Assembly (NCBI GenBank): GCA_937766455.1
Contig: CALLXD010000018.1
Location: 1 to 64,000 of the forward strand
Source of the DNA: Vicinamibacterales bacterium
GTDB lineage: Bacteria; Acidobacteriota; Vicinamibacteria; Vicinamibacterales; UBA8438
Length of the DNA stretch: 64,000 nucleotides
Direction: 5' to 3'
Program-made: the position numbers and the translations under genes
Notes under the pieces: generated by a model
The model's database searches: none
What the model was told of the DNA's origin: nothing
What the model saw: the letters and a program-made list of their open reading frames with translations, nothing else
Shown: piece by piece, positions 10,414 to 20,050 of the stretch
How positions within the stretch are numbered: position 1 is the stretch's first letter
Layout: every line of letters begins with the position of its first letter

Positions 10414-11251
10414 TTGCGCCGTCGCACCGGCGTCCTGCTGCTGGCTGTGGTCGTCGGCCACCTCGTGTTGATCTCCGTCCAGGTCAACACGCCGTCCGGC
10501 GTACGCCTGCTGGAAGGCGTGACGTTCGGTGTGTTTTCGGAGGTGCAGCGGGGGCGTCGCGCGGGCCATCGGGGGCGCGACCGGCCTGTGGGAGGGGTAT
10601 GTCGGTCTTGTCTCCGTCGAGGCGGAGAACCGCGAGCTGCGCGAGGACGTCGCTCAGTTGCAGCTACGGCTGCAGGGAGAACGTGCGATGGCGCAGCGAG
10701 CACGGGGCCTGGAAGAGCTGCTGGGGTTCCGCCGCAATGTCGCGTTTTCGACCGTCAGTGCTCGGGTGATCGCGGGAGACGCGACACCGTATTTCCGTAC
10801 CGTGACCATCGACCGGGGTACAGGCGACGGCGTGCTGCGCGACGCAGCCGTGGTCTCGCCCGATGGGGTGGTTGGCCGGGTGCTCAACGACCCCGGTTCC
10901 CGAGCGGCCAAGGTGCAACTGTTGATCGACCGGAGCGCCGCGGCCGGGGTGTTGATTGAACGGACCCGTGTGCAGGGCGTGGCGATGGGCGACCTCGACC
11001 AGGACCTGCTTCGCATGGAATACGTGTCGAAGCTGGACGACGTTCGGGTCGGAGACATGGTCGTGACCTCGGGTGCCGATGGTGTGTACCCGAAAGGCGT
11101 GCCGGTGGGACAGGTGGCCGAGGTCGGGGGGGGCCCCGGTCTCTATCAGACGATTCACGTGCGGCCGATGGTTGCATTCGGAGACCTGGAAGATGTGCTG
11201 GTGATCGTCGCGGAGTCCACCGCGTCGACGGCCGCAGCCGGTGGCGGATGA
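10414..11251 (+). CDS. mreC: Rod shape-determining protein MreC (one frameshift)
   Basis: An inner-membrane elongasome scaffold of about 278 residues. TTG 10414 opens an N-terminal membrane segment ([20 protein letters not shown]). A coiled coil follows (about residues 65-100, [19 protein letters not shown]), then the MreC beta-domain ([60 protein letters not shown]). A G-run at 10550-10555 carries one extra G, which breaks the frame between FSEVQR and GVARAIGG; without it the reading is continuous. It overlaps mreD by four bases (ATGA). Confidence 0.88.
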
Positions 11252-11769
11252 AGACGGCCTGGGTCGGGTTGGCGCTGGCGGTCGCCCTGGCTGTGCAAAC
11301 GACGGTGGCGCCGCTGCTTGCCGGAATTGGGGTGACCGTAGACCTGGTCTTGGTGGTGGTCGTGCTGGTGGCGATTTCCAGTGGTCCGGTGGGTGGGTTG
11401 TGGGCCGGTACCGTTGGCGGCTTGGTTCAAGACGCCTTGTCCGGCGGTGTGATCGGCGTTGGGGGGCTCACGAAGACGCTGTTGGGGTATGCGGTCGGCG
11501 CTTTAGCGGTGCAGTTCGACGTGTCGCGACCGTGGTACCAGGCGTTGGTGGTGTTTTTGGCTTCGCTCCTACACGCAGCCTGCTTTGTCGGGTTGTACGG
11601 TTTACTGTCGGATGACCGGACGGTGACGTCGTACGGGGGCGTTCTGACGCAAGCCGCGGCCAACACGGTAGTCGCCGCCGGAGTCGCGATGGCGTTGAGC
11701 GCCGCACCGGAGGTGCTCACGCGTCGGCGGCTACGTCGGCGCAGACTGACCAGGCGCTTCGGAGGCTAG
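11248..11769 (+). CDS. mreD: Rod shape-determining protein MreD
   Basis: A 173-residue, almost wholly hydrophobic protein with about five membrane segments (AVALAVQTTVAPLLAGIG, LVLVVVVLVAISSGPVGGLW, LVVFLASLLHAACFVGLYGLL and others). It ends in a basic tail rich in Arg (RRRLRRRRLTRRF). The size, hydropathy and place between mreC and mrdA identify it as MreD. Start ATG 11248 overlaps the mreC stop, which points to translational coupling. Confidence 0.85.
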   Translation: MKTAWVGLALAVALAVQTTVAPLLAGIGVTVDLVLVVVVLVAISSGPVGGLWAGTVGGLVQDALSGGVIGVGGLTKTLLGYAVGALAVQFDVSRPWYQALVVFLASLLHAACFVGLYGLLSDDRTVTSYGGVLTQAAANTVVAAGVAMALSAAPEVLTRRRLRRRRLTRRFGG

Positions 11770-11802
11770 GCGGGTGATGGTGCGAACTCAGGAAGAGCGG
11801 TG

Positions 11803-13703
11803 ATGACAGGCGAACTCGAGACACACGGAGAGGGACGTCGCGATAGCATGACGCTTCCGCTGCTGTTGCTGCGGACCTCGGTGGTCCTCGCGTTCGTGGC
11901 GCTCGGGGTGGCGTTCTGGTCGCTCCAGGTGGGGCAGCACGACCGATATCACCAGCTGGCAGAAAACAACCACCGGCGGACGGTCGGTCTTCGCGCGCCC
12001 CGAGGGAACGTGTTCGACCGCGACGGGCGCATATTGGTGAAGAACCGGAATTCGTTGAACATCTCGTTCGTGCGTGAGCAGGTCGCCAGATCTTGAACGC
12101 ACCATCACGTTGCTGTCTGAGGTGGCGGGGGTCCCCTCGACTGCACTCTGGTCGGTTGTCGAGCGGAACCGGAGAGCCCCGGCCTACCAACCGGTGGTCT
12201 TGATCCGAGACGCAACCATCGGACAGGTGTCGGCGGTCGCGGCCCACGCGCTCGAGATGCCAGGGCTCTCTGTGCAGGAGTTGCCGGCCCGACACTACGA
12301 GGCGGAGGAGGTCGCGGCCCATCTGTTTGGCTACGTGGGGCAGGTGAGCGACCCGCAGTTGGGGACGGCCGAATTCGAGGGCGTGCGCAGCGGCATGGTC
12401 GTGGGGAAGTCCGGTATCGAGAGCACCTACAACCAGCTGCTGATGGGCACGGACGGTGCCCGCCAGGTGGTGGTTGACGCGATCGGTCGCGAGATCGACA
12501 CCGTTGGTGAGATTGCGCCAAGCGAAGGCCGGCAACTCCAGTTGACCCTCGACTACGATCTCCAGGAGGCGGCCGAAGCCGCGTTCAAGCAGGCCGGTTT
12601 CGATGGCGCCGCCGTGGTGCTGGACCCGCGGTCTGGCGAGATCCTGTCTCTGGTGAGTCTGCCGGCCTACGACCCCAATGCGTTCGCCATGGGGATTGAT
12701 AGCGCCACCTGGAGCGGACTCAACGAGGACACACGGCGGCCATTGAACAATCGGGCGCTACAGGGCCGATACTCTCCTGGGTCCACCTTCAAGATTGCGA
12801 TGGCCGTGGCGGCGCTTGAGGAGGGGATCATCGACGCTGACGATCGCGTCGCGTGCCACGGCGGTGGCACGTTCTACGGGCGGTTCTACAAGTGCTGGGG
12901 CAGTCACGGCAGCGTGAATATGCGTGAGGCGCTCGAGCAGTCGTGCAATACCTATTTCTACACGCTGGGCCAGAAGATGGAGGTCGACCAGATTCACAAG
13001 TGGGCCACCGCGCTCGGGCTGGGCGTGCTCAGCGGTATTGACCTCCCGCATGAGGTTCAGGGCCTCGTGCCCTCGACGGCGTGGAAGCGCGAAGCGCGTG
13101 GTGAGCCGTGGTATCCGGGCGAGACGATTTCCGTCGCGATCGGGCAGGGGGCTGTGGACGTCACGCCGCTGTCGCTGGCGGTCATGATGGCCACGGTGGC
13201 GAATGGCGGCACCCGGGTGACCCCCCATCTGCTCAAGGCCGTGAACGACGGCGACGGCTGGGTCCCGGCCCAGCCTCCTGGGCCGCGCTCCCAGGTCACC
13301 CTCTCCCCGGAGACGATCAGTGCCGTCACTGACGGGCTCTGGAACGTGGTCAACCGGACCGGCACCGGTGGCCGGGCCCGGATTCGAGGGTCGGGACGTC
13401 ATCGGCAAGACCGGCACCGCGCAAGTGATCTCCTTGAAGGGGCGTGCGGCGGCCGGAGAGACGGATCCCGCGTTCTTCGACCATGGCTGGTTTGTCTTCG
13501 CGGCACCCGCGCACGCGCCGGAGATCGCCGGGGTCGTGTTTGGTGAGCACAACGAACACGGGTCACTGAGTGCGCCCATCGCGAAGCATGTCATGGAGAC
13601 GTACTTCGCCAAGCAGGACGGTCGTCCGCTGCCAGTGCTGCCCCTACCTGCCCCCCCGGCAGTCGTTCCCCCGTTGGCTTCGACGGCCGTGGTGACCAAT
13701 TAG
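11803..13703 (+). CDS. mrdA: Penicillin-binding protein 2 (two frameshifts)
   Basis: The transpeptidase of the elongasome. A membrane anchor (LPLLLLRTSVVLAFVALGVAF) is followed by the PBP dimerisation domain (RAPRGNVFDRDGRILVKN) and the transpeptidase with SxxK in SPGSTFKIA, SxN in EQSCNTYFY, and KTG in IGKTGTAQV. An extra A near 12088 and an extra C near 13385 shift the frame; otherwise the protein of about 634 residues is complete. A GTG lies at 11800, but GGAAGAG at 11791-11797 favours ATG 11803. rodA starts one base after the stop, so the two partners are co-transcribed. The beta-lactam target residues are all present. Confidence 0.9.
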
Positions 13704-13704
13704 G

Positions 13705-14805
13705 ATGCTCGAGCGACGACTCTATCGGCACATCGATTGGCTGCTGCTGTTGGCCATTCTGCTGCTGTGCGCGATTGGCGTCACCATGATCTACAGCACG
13801 ACCTATGACCCGACGACCGGGCTCGCCGGGTCGCAGGTGTCCACGCAGATGTGGGCACTGGGTCTCGGGCTGGTCGCGTTCATCGTCATGCTCTCGGTCG
13901 ACTACCGGTGGTTCTCGGATTCCACGGTGTTGATTGGTCTCGCGTTGCTGGCCGCGCTCGGCTACGCGTTGCTGTTTGGGACGGAGGGTGGCGGTGCTCG
14001 TCGGTGGATCGGGTTGGGTCTGTTCAATCTGCAGCCGTCCGAGTTCGCGCGGATTGTGGTGGCGTTGGCACTGGCGACGCTCTTCGCTGATCGCCGTCGC
14101 GGACCACACACGCCCACGGGCTGGCTGATGACGGTGCTCATCATCGGTACGCCATTCCTGTTGATTGCGCGGCAGCCCGACCTGGGCACCGCGGTCACCC
14201 TGCTCCCGGTCTGCTTCGGGATTCTCATCTTTGCCGGTCTGCGTCTACGGTATGTCGCCGTCGTGGTGCTGCTTGCGGCGCTGGCCGCACCGGTCGTGTG
14301 GGCCTACGGGCTCCAGGACTATCAGAAGCAGCGGCTCTCGAGCTTCCTCGACCCGGAGCAGGACGCACGCGGCGCCGGCTACCAGCAGATTCAGGCGCGC
14401 ATTACGGTCGGGTCCGGCGGTCCGCTTGGAAAGGGGTTTCTGGGCGGCACCCAGAGCCAGTACAACTTTCTTCCGGTTGCACACAACGACTTCATCTTCT
14501 CGGTGCTCGCTGAAGAGCAAGGGTTCCTGGGCGTGGTGGTCGCGCTTGGGTTGTATCTGTTTGTCATCCTGCGGGGGCTTGACGCCGCCCGGCTGGCCAA
14601 AGACCGCTTGGGTACGTTCTTGGTGGTCGGTCTGATGTCCGGGTTTGCGTTCCAGGTGATCTACAACATCGCCATGTCAGCTGGGCTCGCGCCGGTGAAA
14701 GGACTCACATTGCCGTTGATGAGTTATGGCGGGTCTTCCGTCATTGCTACGTTGGCGGCGTTCGGACTTGTCCTCAACGTGAGGATGCGTAGATTTACGA
14801 ACTGA
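13705..14805 (+). CDS. rodA: Peptidoglycan glycosyltransferase RodA (SEDS)
   Basis: A 366-residue SEDS-family polymerase that makes glycan strands from lipid II together with PBP2. About ten membrane segments are visible. Family hallmarks are RRWIGLGLFNLQPSEFAR in the first half, the ARQPDLGTAV segment with the Asp essential in this family, AHNDFIFSVLAEEQGFLG, and GLTLPLMSYGGSS near the C-terminus. The gene is intact and is the last of the mre/mrd cluster. Confidence 0.93.
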   Translation: MLERRLYRHIDWLLLLAILLLCAIGVTMIYSTTYDPTTGLAGSQVSTQMWALGLGLVAFIVMLSVDYRWFSDSTVLIGLALLAALGYALLFGTEGGGARRWIGLGLFNLQPSEFARIVVALALATLFADRRRGPHTPTGWLMTVLIIGTPFLLIARQPDLGTAVTLLPVCFGILIFAGLRLRYVAVVVLLAALAAPVVWAYGLQDYQKQRLSSFLDPEQDARGAGYQQIQARITVGSGGPLGKGFLGGTQSQYNFLPVAHNDFIFSVLAEEQGFLGVVVALGLYLFVILRGLDAARLAKDRLGTFLVVGLMSGFAFQVIYNIAMSAGLAPVKGLTLPLMSYGGSSVIATLAAFGLVLNVRMRRFTN

Positions 14806-15051
14806 GGCACGTCGCGGGCGTTGGGAGTGACACCTTCGCGCGCGGCATTCACACTCGCCGTCGCACGACGCTGGGAACAGCGCCGCGCGGATGGCAACGG
14901 AAGCGGTCGATACTGCCGATGACCAGACCCGCGGACCCTGTCCTACCGCCGACGCTCGCAGACGCCCCTGGCGTGTGCAGCGTCTGGGGAGAGACCGGTG
15001 TGTCGGGTGGAGTCAGGGTGAGACTGGGCTTCCGCATCTGGAGCTGTATTC

Positions 15052-16654
15052 ATGAACAAGGAGATGATCATCTCCACGAGCGGTCACGAAACGATGGCCG
15101 CCATTCTCGAAGACGACCAAGTGGTCGAAATTTTTGTCGAACGCGACCAATCGCTGGGCGCGGCGGGCAACATCTATAAGGGACGCGTCTCGAAGGTCCT
15201 GCCAGGGATGCAGGCCGCCTTCGTCAACCTTGGTCTGGAGCGCGACGGATTCCTGTATGTCGCCGATGTCATCGATCCGTTGGCGTCGATGGATGGGATC
15301 GACGCCGATGACGACGGAGACGGAGACGCGGAGCCAGACACCAAGAACGGCGGAGGCGCACCGAGCGCCGGGTCGGGCGGTGGACGTGGCCGCGGACGCG
15401 GCCGAGGACGCGACCGCAATCAGTCAGACCTGCCGATCGACAAGCTGCTGACCGCCGGGCAGGAGATCGTGGTGCAGGTGGTGAAGGAGCCGCTCGGCAC
15501 CAAGGGCGCCCGCATCACGTCGCATGTCTCGATTCCAGGCCGGTTCCTGGTCTTCATGCCGACGGTGGACCACATCGGCGTGTCACGAAAGATTGCGTCT
15601 CGAGACCAGCGCGGTCGCCTTCGACGGATTGTCCGAGACTTCCGTACCGAGCACGGGATGCCAGGCGGCGTCATCATCCGCACCGCGGCGGCGGACCGGC
15701 CCGAAGAAGACATCATCAGCGATCTCACGTATTTCCATGAGTTGTGGACCGAAACGGTCAAGAAGGGTGAGAACCGGCGGGCGCCGGTGTGTATCCATCG
15801 TGAGGAGAGCTCTGGTCGCGAAGCTCCTGCGTGACCTCCTGACCGACGACTTTTCCACCATCCGCATCGACGACGCGGGCGAATATCAGAAGGCTGTCAA
15901 GCTGGTTGAGCGGATCATGCCGGACATGGTGTCCCGCGTACATCGGTACGACAAGGATTTCCCGATCTTTGAGGAATACGGCGTGCAGGCCGAGATCGAC
16001 AAGGGGCTGCGCAGCAAGGTGTGGTTGAAATCGGGAGGCTACATCGTCATCAATCAGACCGAGGCCCTGGTCGCGATCGATGTCAATACCGGGCGCTACG
16101 TGGGCAAGCGGAGCGGTCGTCTTGAGGACACCATCGTGAAGACGAACCTCGAGGCGGTCACCGAGATCGTCCGGCAGGTCCGTTTGCGCGACCTGGGGGG
16201 CATCATCGTCCTCGACTTCATCGATATGGAGGAGCGCAAGAACCGCCAAAGCGTCTATCAGGCGTTCGAGCAGCAGATTCGACGCGACCGATCGCCATCG
16301 AAGGCGGTCCAGGTCACCGAGTTCGGCCTCATCATTACCACCCGCAAGCGGGTCAAGCAGAGCCTGGAACGTCAGTTGACCGAACCGTGCCCGTACTGCT
16401 CAGGGAGCGCGGTCGTGAAGTCGACGTCAGCGATCTGTTATGAGATCTTGTCTGAACTGCGCAAGATCAGCAGCGACCTGAATGGCCACCGCGTGCAACT
16501 CCGCGTCAATCCAGATGTCGCGCGCGCGCTCAAGGCCGAAGCGCGGGGCGTCATGAAGGAAATCGAGCGCACGCTCGATCGGAAGATCGTCCTGCACCCG
16601 GATGCCCTCTTGCATCACGAGCAATTCGACGTCATGACCGTCGAGAGAGGGTAG
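15052..16654 (+). CDS. rng: Ribonuclease E/G family protein, RNase G type (one frameshift)
   Basis: An endoribonuclease of RNA turnover and 16S maturation, about 534 residues. An S1 domain occupies roughly residues 35-150 (GNIYKGRVSKVLPGMQAAFVN). It is interrupted by an acidic, Gly/Arg-rich insert at about 80-125 (DADDDGDGD, then GGGRGRGRGRGRDRN). The catalytic core has VAIDVNTGRYVG and IIVLDFIDM with the two metal-binding Asp residues. The Zn-link Cys pair is in EPCPYCSG, and the short C-terminal RNase G-like end lacks the RNase E scaffold. One extra G near 15811 breaks the frame between HREESS and VAKLLRDL. ATG 15052 follows a weak GGAG. Confidence 0.88.
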
Positions 16655-16658
16655 GCAC

Positions 16659-16674
16659 GGCGCCGGCCGGCGCC
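16659..16674. terminator. Perfect 16-base palindrome between convergent genes
   Basis: GGCGCCGGCCGGCGCC is fully self-complementary and lies 5 bases after the RNase G stop and before the facing stop at 16738. Position suggests a bidirectional transcription stop, but there is no T-run. It may instead simply reflect extreme GC content. Confidence 0.4.
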
Positions 16675-16737
16675 ACGACGACGACGCGCCAATGACGGCA
16701 CGGGGTAGCCTTGCCGGGGCCACTCCAACGGTGTCGG

Positions 16738-17203
16738 CTAGCCTACGACCAGATGGATGATGTAGTGGGTGTTGTTCTGGTTCGACCACACGCGCAGGTA
16801 GTCGTTCCCTCTGAGTAGCTCGACCCGCGATGTGCCGCTCGCCGGCGGCGCCGTCTTCGCCACGCTTCTGAATTTCGCTCTGAGGGACGATACTCACCAC
16901 CTCGCGGCCGCGTACCTCGTCCCCTTGGCGAAACTCGACCCAGCGCTCAAGCACCTGCAACTGGCCGGGAGCGTCAGGGGTGGCCGAATCGCCGGTGACC
17001 TGCACCTCGTATGTGCCAGAAGCGAGTGCCTCGCCGTTGGCCATGACCCGCCGCGGCAGTTCTACGGATCCCAGTGCGACCTGGCCGGCCGGTACGTCGA
17101 CCCTGGCCGGTGCCGTCTGTGCCCGGGCCACGTTGGCGGGACCGACGGTGAATCCGAGGATGGCAGATGCCAGGATGAGACTGGTGGTGTGCTGTCGCTT
17201 CAT
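16738..17203 (-). CDS. Small secreted beta-rich protein of unknown function (one frameshift)
   Basis: A signal peptide (MKRQHTTSLILASAILG to about residue 29, ending VARAQ) precedes a domain of about 120 residues: LPRRVMANGEALASGTYEVQV, VEFRQGDEVRGREVVSIVP. One base change near 16855 moves the frame to VAKTAPPASG, VELLRGNDYLRVW and THYIIHLVVG, ending at TAG 16738. That continuation reads like a real protein end, whereas the uncorrected frame becomes Arg/His/Pro-rich and runs into RNase G. No enzyme motif was seen. The function is unknown. Confidence 0.6.
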
Positions 17204-17305
17204 GTTCCCTCCCGCAGCGGGTGCCGCAGGCTGCTGGGATCAGCGTGCGCCCGAGCCGGGCCCATGGTACCAGAACTGCACATGGCGGCAGAAGGCCGCC
17301 GGCTC

Positions 17306-17705
17306 TCAGTCTGGCCGGCTCGTCCCCGAGCGTCCAGCGAACGGCGGCGAACTGACGGATGGTGCTGGGCCCTACGATGACGCCCTCGTCCCGCAGCAGG
17401 CGACGTTTCAGGAGTTGGTCGCTATAGCCGCCGAGGCGTCCGCCGGCACCGACCACCCGGTGACACGGCACACTGGGCGACCGGCATGTCCGCATGATCG
17501 TGCCGACGGCTCGCCAGGCTCTCGGCCGGCCAGCCATCGCCGCGACATCGCCGTAGGTGGCGACCCGGCCCCGCGGAATCCGTCGCACCGCGTGGAGCAC
17601 CTGGGTCTCGAACGTCCGCACCTCGTGTGGGCGGCCATCCGGGCCCACCACCGGAGTCCGAGCGCGCCGAGCACGTGGGGCTAGCTCTTCGGAGTCGATT
17701 TCCAC
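17306..17705 (-). CDS. Methylated-DNA--cysteine methyltransferase (C-terminal domain only)
   Basis: Single-domain O6-alkylguanine-DNA alkyltransferase. RIPRGRVATYGDVAAMAGRP is the DNA-binding helix region. The acceptor Cys is in SVPCHRVV (C81), so this is an active-type protein and not an alkyltransferase-like protein with Trp. GGYSDQLLKRRLLRDEGV and AAVRW close the fold. The frame is open beyond the expected end and would overlap the next gene by more than 200 bases. A one-base shift reaches TGA at 17306-17308, which I take as the probable true end. The start region overlaps the upstream DinB gene by 25 bases. Confidence 0.75.
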
Positions 17706-18184
17706 ACCTCGTGGATCAGGCCCTGCTGAATGAGCTTGGTCGCGAAGACGACTTGGCCGGCGTGGGTCGTGAAGTGAAGGACCTGGTTGAGGATTAGCTC
17801 TTCGTAGGTAATCGGTTGGTCGATCCGGTCGGCCGTCTCGTGTAGCCGCGCGGGGTCGAACTCTGAGAGTACCCGGTCCGCTTCCGAGACCGCGAAGTCC
17901 AGGTGGGCCAGCAACCCGTCTTTCGGCATTGGTCCCTGCTCGGCGAATTCAGCGTCGCGATCGCGGACGAAGCCGCTGTCTCCGACGCCGTGGCCGATAA
18001 ACCATCGCGTCGAGCCGCTGAGGTGGAGCACGAGGTTGCCGATGCTGTTGGAGCCTTCGTTCGCGCGCCACCAGATTTGTCCGTCGTTCAACGCGTCGAG
18101 ACAGGCGCGAACCTGGCCCGCCTGGTGCACGACCAGGCGAGCGCGGGCGATGTCGAGCCAGGTCGTGTTGGGAGCGTCGGTCAT
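17681..18184 (-). CDS. DinB-superfamily protein, DUF1572-like
   Basis: A 167-residue four-helix-bundle protein. WWRANEGSNSIGNLVLHLSGS supplies the first metal-site His, and the later NQVLHFTTHAGQVVFATKL supplies two more His residues, the usual three-His site of DinB-like proteins. Members include thiol-dependent S-transferases, but the substrate cannot be read from the sequence. The gene overlaps the following methyltransferase gene by 25 bases, so the two are likely co-transcribed. Confidence 0.8.
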   Translation of the reverse strand: MTDAPNTTWLDIARARLVVHQAGQVRACLDALNDGQIWWRANEGSNSIGNLVLHLSGSTRWFIGHGVGDSGFVRDRDAEFAEQGPMPKDGLLAHLDFAVSEADRVLSEFDPARLHETADRIDQPITYEELILNQVLHFTTHAGQVVFATKLIQQGLIHEVWKSTPKS

Positions 18185-18223
18185 AGTCGTTGTCCTCGCT
18201 GCGGGTCGTGTCGCGATACCGAC

Positions 18224-18685
18224 CTACGGCCGGCGTACGATCGGCAGATAGCATACCCCCGCGATGCCGACGTCGTATATCGCGCACGCGGTCGCATACC
18301 AATTCGGGAGGGCATTGGATGGGAGCGTGCCGGCGCCGTGAAGCAGATCGACCACGGCGTGACCGGCGAAGCCCAGGGCCAGTAGTGTCAGCGCGTGCCC
18401 CGGTTCCTGCGTGATGGCCACTGACGCGAGTACGAGGAACCCGACCGCCAGCGCCACGTCTAGACCGCTTCCCGGGCTCGAGCCGTGGGCGAGAGCGAAT
18501 CCGACATACACCCCGGCCGTCAGGACCAGCATCAGTGCGGCGAACTGGGCGAGCCGCAGCTCGGCGACCAACCGGTCCGCCGCAGCCGGGTCGGCGCGCG
18601 ACGCCGCCAGTGACAACCGGATGAGGGCCAGCGCCATGACCACGCAAGCCAGGATTAACGCGAGGTCGGCATCCGTGAGATCCAT
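18224..18685 (-). CDS. Small integral membrane protein, unknown function
   Basis: From MDLTDADLALILACVVMA the protein has about 153 residues and four or five membrane segments (LALILACVVMALALIRL, FAALMLVLTAGVYVGFAL, VALAVGFLVLASVAI, ALTLLALGFAGHAVVDLLHG, YDVGIAGVCYLPI). HAVVDLLHG places two His residues and an Asp at one membrane face. The frame opens further upstream, but that part is Arg-rich and overlaps the neighbouring gene, so the ATG at 18685 is chosen. No family was recognised. Confidence 0.6.
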   Translation of the reverse strand: MDLTDADLALILACVVMALALIRLSLAASRADPAAADRLVAELRLAQFAALMLVLTAGVYVGFALAHGSSPGSGLDVALAVGFLVLASVAITQEPGHALTLLALGFAGHAVVDLLHGAGTLPSNALPNWYATACAIYDVGIAGVCYLPIVRRP

Positions 18686-18696
18686 TCGCCCTGTCA

Positions 18697-19962
18697 CTAC
18701 AGATACTCGAGCGGGTCTACGCCGTAGTCGGCCGCGTGCAGCGGCGTAGTGACATGTACGTCGTCCTCGGCGCCATCGAGGGTTTTCCACAGGTGCCTGG
18801 TCGGTTCGGACGGCACTCGGCGACCCTGGCTGTCTCGCAGAATTCGTACACGCGGACGATGAGGGTCGGGTGCATGCACCTGGAGCACGATGGCGATCTC
18901 ATTGGTGCTCAGCCGGACGACCGTACCGGGTGGATAGATACCGATAAGCTGCACGAATCGCCGAACGAGATTTTGATCAAACTGCTTCCCGTCATTGCGT
19001 TTCATGACCGCCAGGATACGGTCGCTTGGGAAGGCTTGCTGATAGGCGCGCTGTGACCGCATGGCGTCGTAGACGTCGGCGATGCCGGTGAGCATGGTCG
19101 CCAAATTGAGTGATGGACGCCGTACATCTGGATAACCGGTTCCGTCGACGCGGAGGTGGTGCTCGAAGGCGACCGTCGGCGCGTCGAGGCCCGTCAGGAG
19201 TTCGGCGAGGTTGCGCAGAGATTCCGACCCTGAACCGGCATCGGCACCGCCCGCCACGTCGACCGCCTGACGCAGCAGGTGCGTCAGCGCATCGGCGTGT
19301 GCCGCGCGGCCGCCGCAGCGTTCGGCCAACTTCACCCCGAACAGCTCGAGCTTCTCCGCGTCGGCGACGATCTCAGCCAGGAGCGCCTGGGCGGCCGAGC
19401 CCATCGCCTCAGGGGTGCCGGACTCGAGGCGGTCGAACATTTCCTCCAGGGTGAGGGGATCCCCCAGGGCCTGGTTGCGGAGCAACTGTTCGTAGTCGAC
19501 CTCGCGCACCTCGACGCTACGTAGGTACGTGGCGTTCGTGATGCCACCGGATTCGCTCCACAGGTGCCCGATGCCGCCGGCCTCACGGATCTCTTCCGTG
19601 GGGCGACCCACGAGGGCGAGCAGTTGCTGCCACATCGACGCATCACCAGCGTTTCGCACGGTAAGGCCGCTGATACGGTGCAGGTGCAACGCTGTGGCCA
19701 ACTTCGCCAGGGCGGGATCGGCCTTGGCGGGGGCACGACCGTCGATGAGCAGGGTGTGTGGGAGCACGGTGGCGCGGAGGGCCTCACTGGCCGTGATCGT
19801 CGTCACGCAATCTACGAGCCGAGCGAGCGCGGCATCGACTGCGGGGTGTTTGGCCGGATACAGCGAGACCGCGCGCACGGCGACCGCGCAAGTGCGTGCA
19901 AACCCGATGAGACGGTCGCCGTGTTCGGCGTCGAGCGGCTCTTGGGTCGTGGCGTCAGTCAT
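18697..19962 (-). CDS. HD-GYP-like protein lacking the HD half
   Basis: From ATG 19962 (MTDATTQEPLDAEHGDRL) there are 421 residues. The first 250 or so are helical with no recognised domain. The C-terminal part matches the second half of HD-GYP phosphodiesterases: AFEHHLRVDGTGYP, TMLTGIADVYDAMRSQRAYQ, then a beta-rich tail (PPGTVVRLSTNEIAIVLQV). The stretch that should precede it, with the HD dyad and metal His residues, is missing without a frameshift: LTGLDAPTVAFEHH joins directly. The c-di-GMP phosphodiesterase activity is therefore doubtful. Either this is a degenerate effector or about 80 codons were lost in evolution or assembly. Confidence 0.7.
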   Translation of the reverse strand: MTDATTQEPLDAEHGDRLIGFARTCAVAVRAVSLYPAKHPAVDAALARLVDCVTTITASEALRATVLPHTLLIDGRAPAKADPALAKLATALHLHRISGLTVRNAGDASMWQQLLALVGRPTEEIREAGGIGHLWSESGGITNATYLRSVEVREVDYEQLLRNQALGDPLTLEEMFDRLESGTPEAMGSAAQALLAEIVADAEKLELFGVKLAERCGGRAAHADALTHLLRQAVDVAGGADAGSGSESLRNLAELLTGLDAPTVAFEHHLRVDGTGYPDVRRPSLNLATMLTGIADVYDAMRSQRAYQQAFPSDRILAVMKRNDGKQFDQNLVRRFVQLIGIYPPGTVVRLSTNEIAIVLQVHAPDPHRPRVRILRDSQGRRVPSEPTRHLWKTLDGAEDDVHVTTPLHAADYGVDPLEYL

Positions 19963-19981
19963 GGTCAGACAGGTCACCAAT

Positions 19982-20038
19982 ATCATAGCCGGCGGTCCGC
20001 TAGGAAGCCCACCGTGCTTCCTATGATCCGCGTATGAT
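19982..20038. promoter_or_regulatory. Probable divergent promoter region
   Basis: TATGAT on the plus strand at 20022-20027 and 20033-20038 could be a -10 box for the transporter gene at 20051. On the minus strand TATGAT (complement at 19982-19987) lies 20 bases before the ATG at 19962. No strong -35 boxes are visible, so this rests on position and -10 likeness only. Confidence 0.35.
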
Positions 20039-20050
20039 CGCTTCGTCGCG

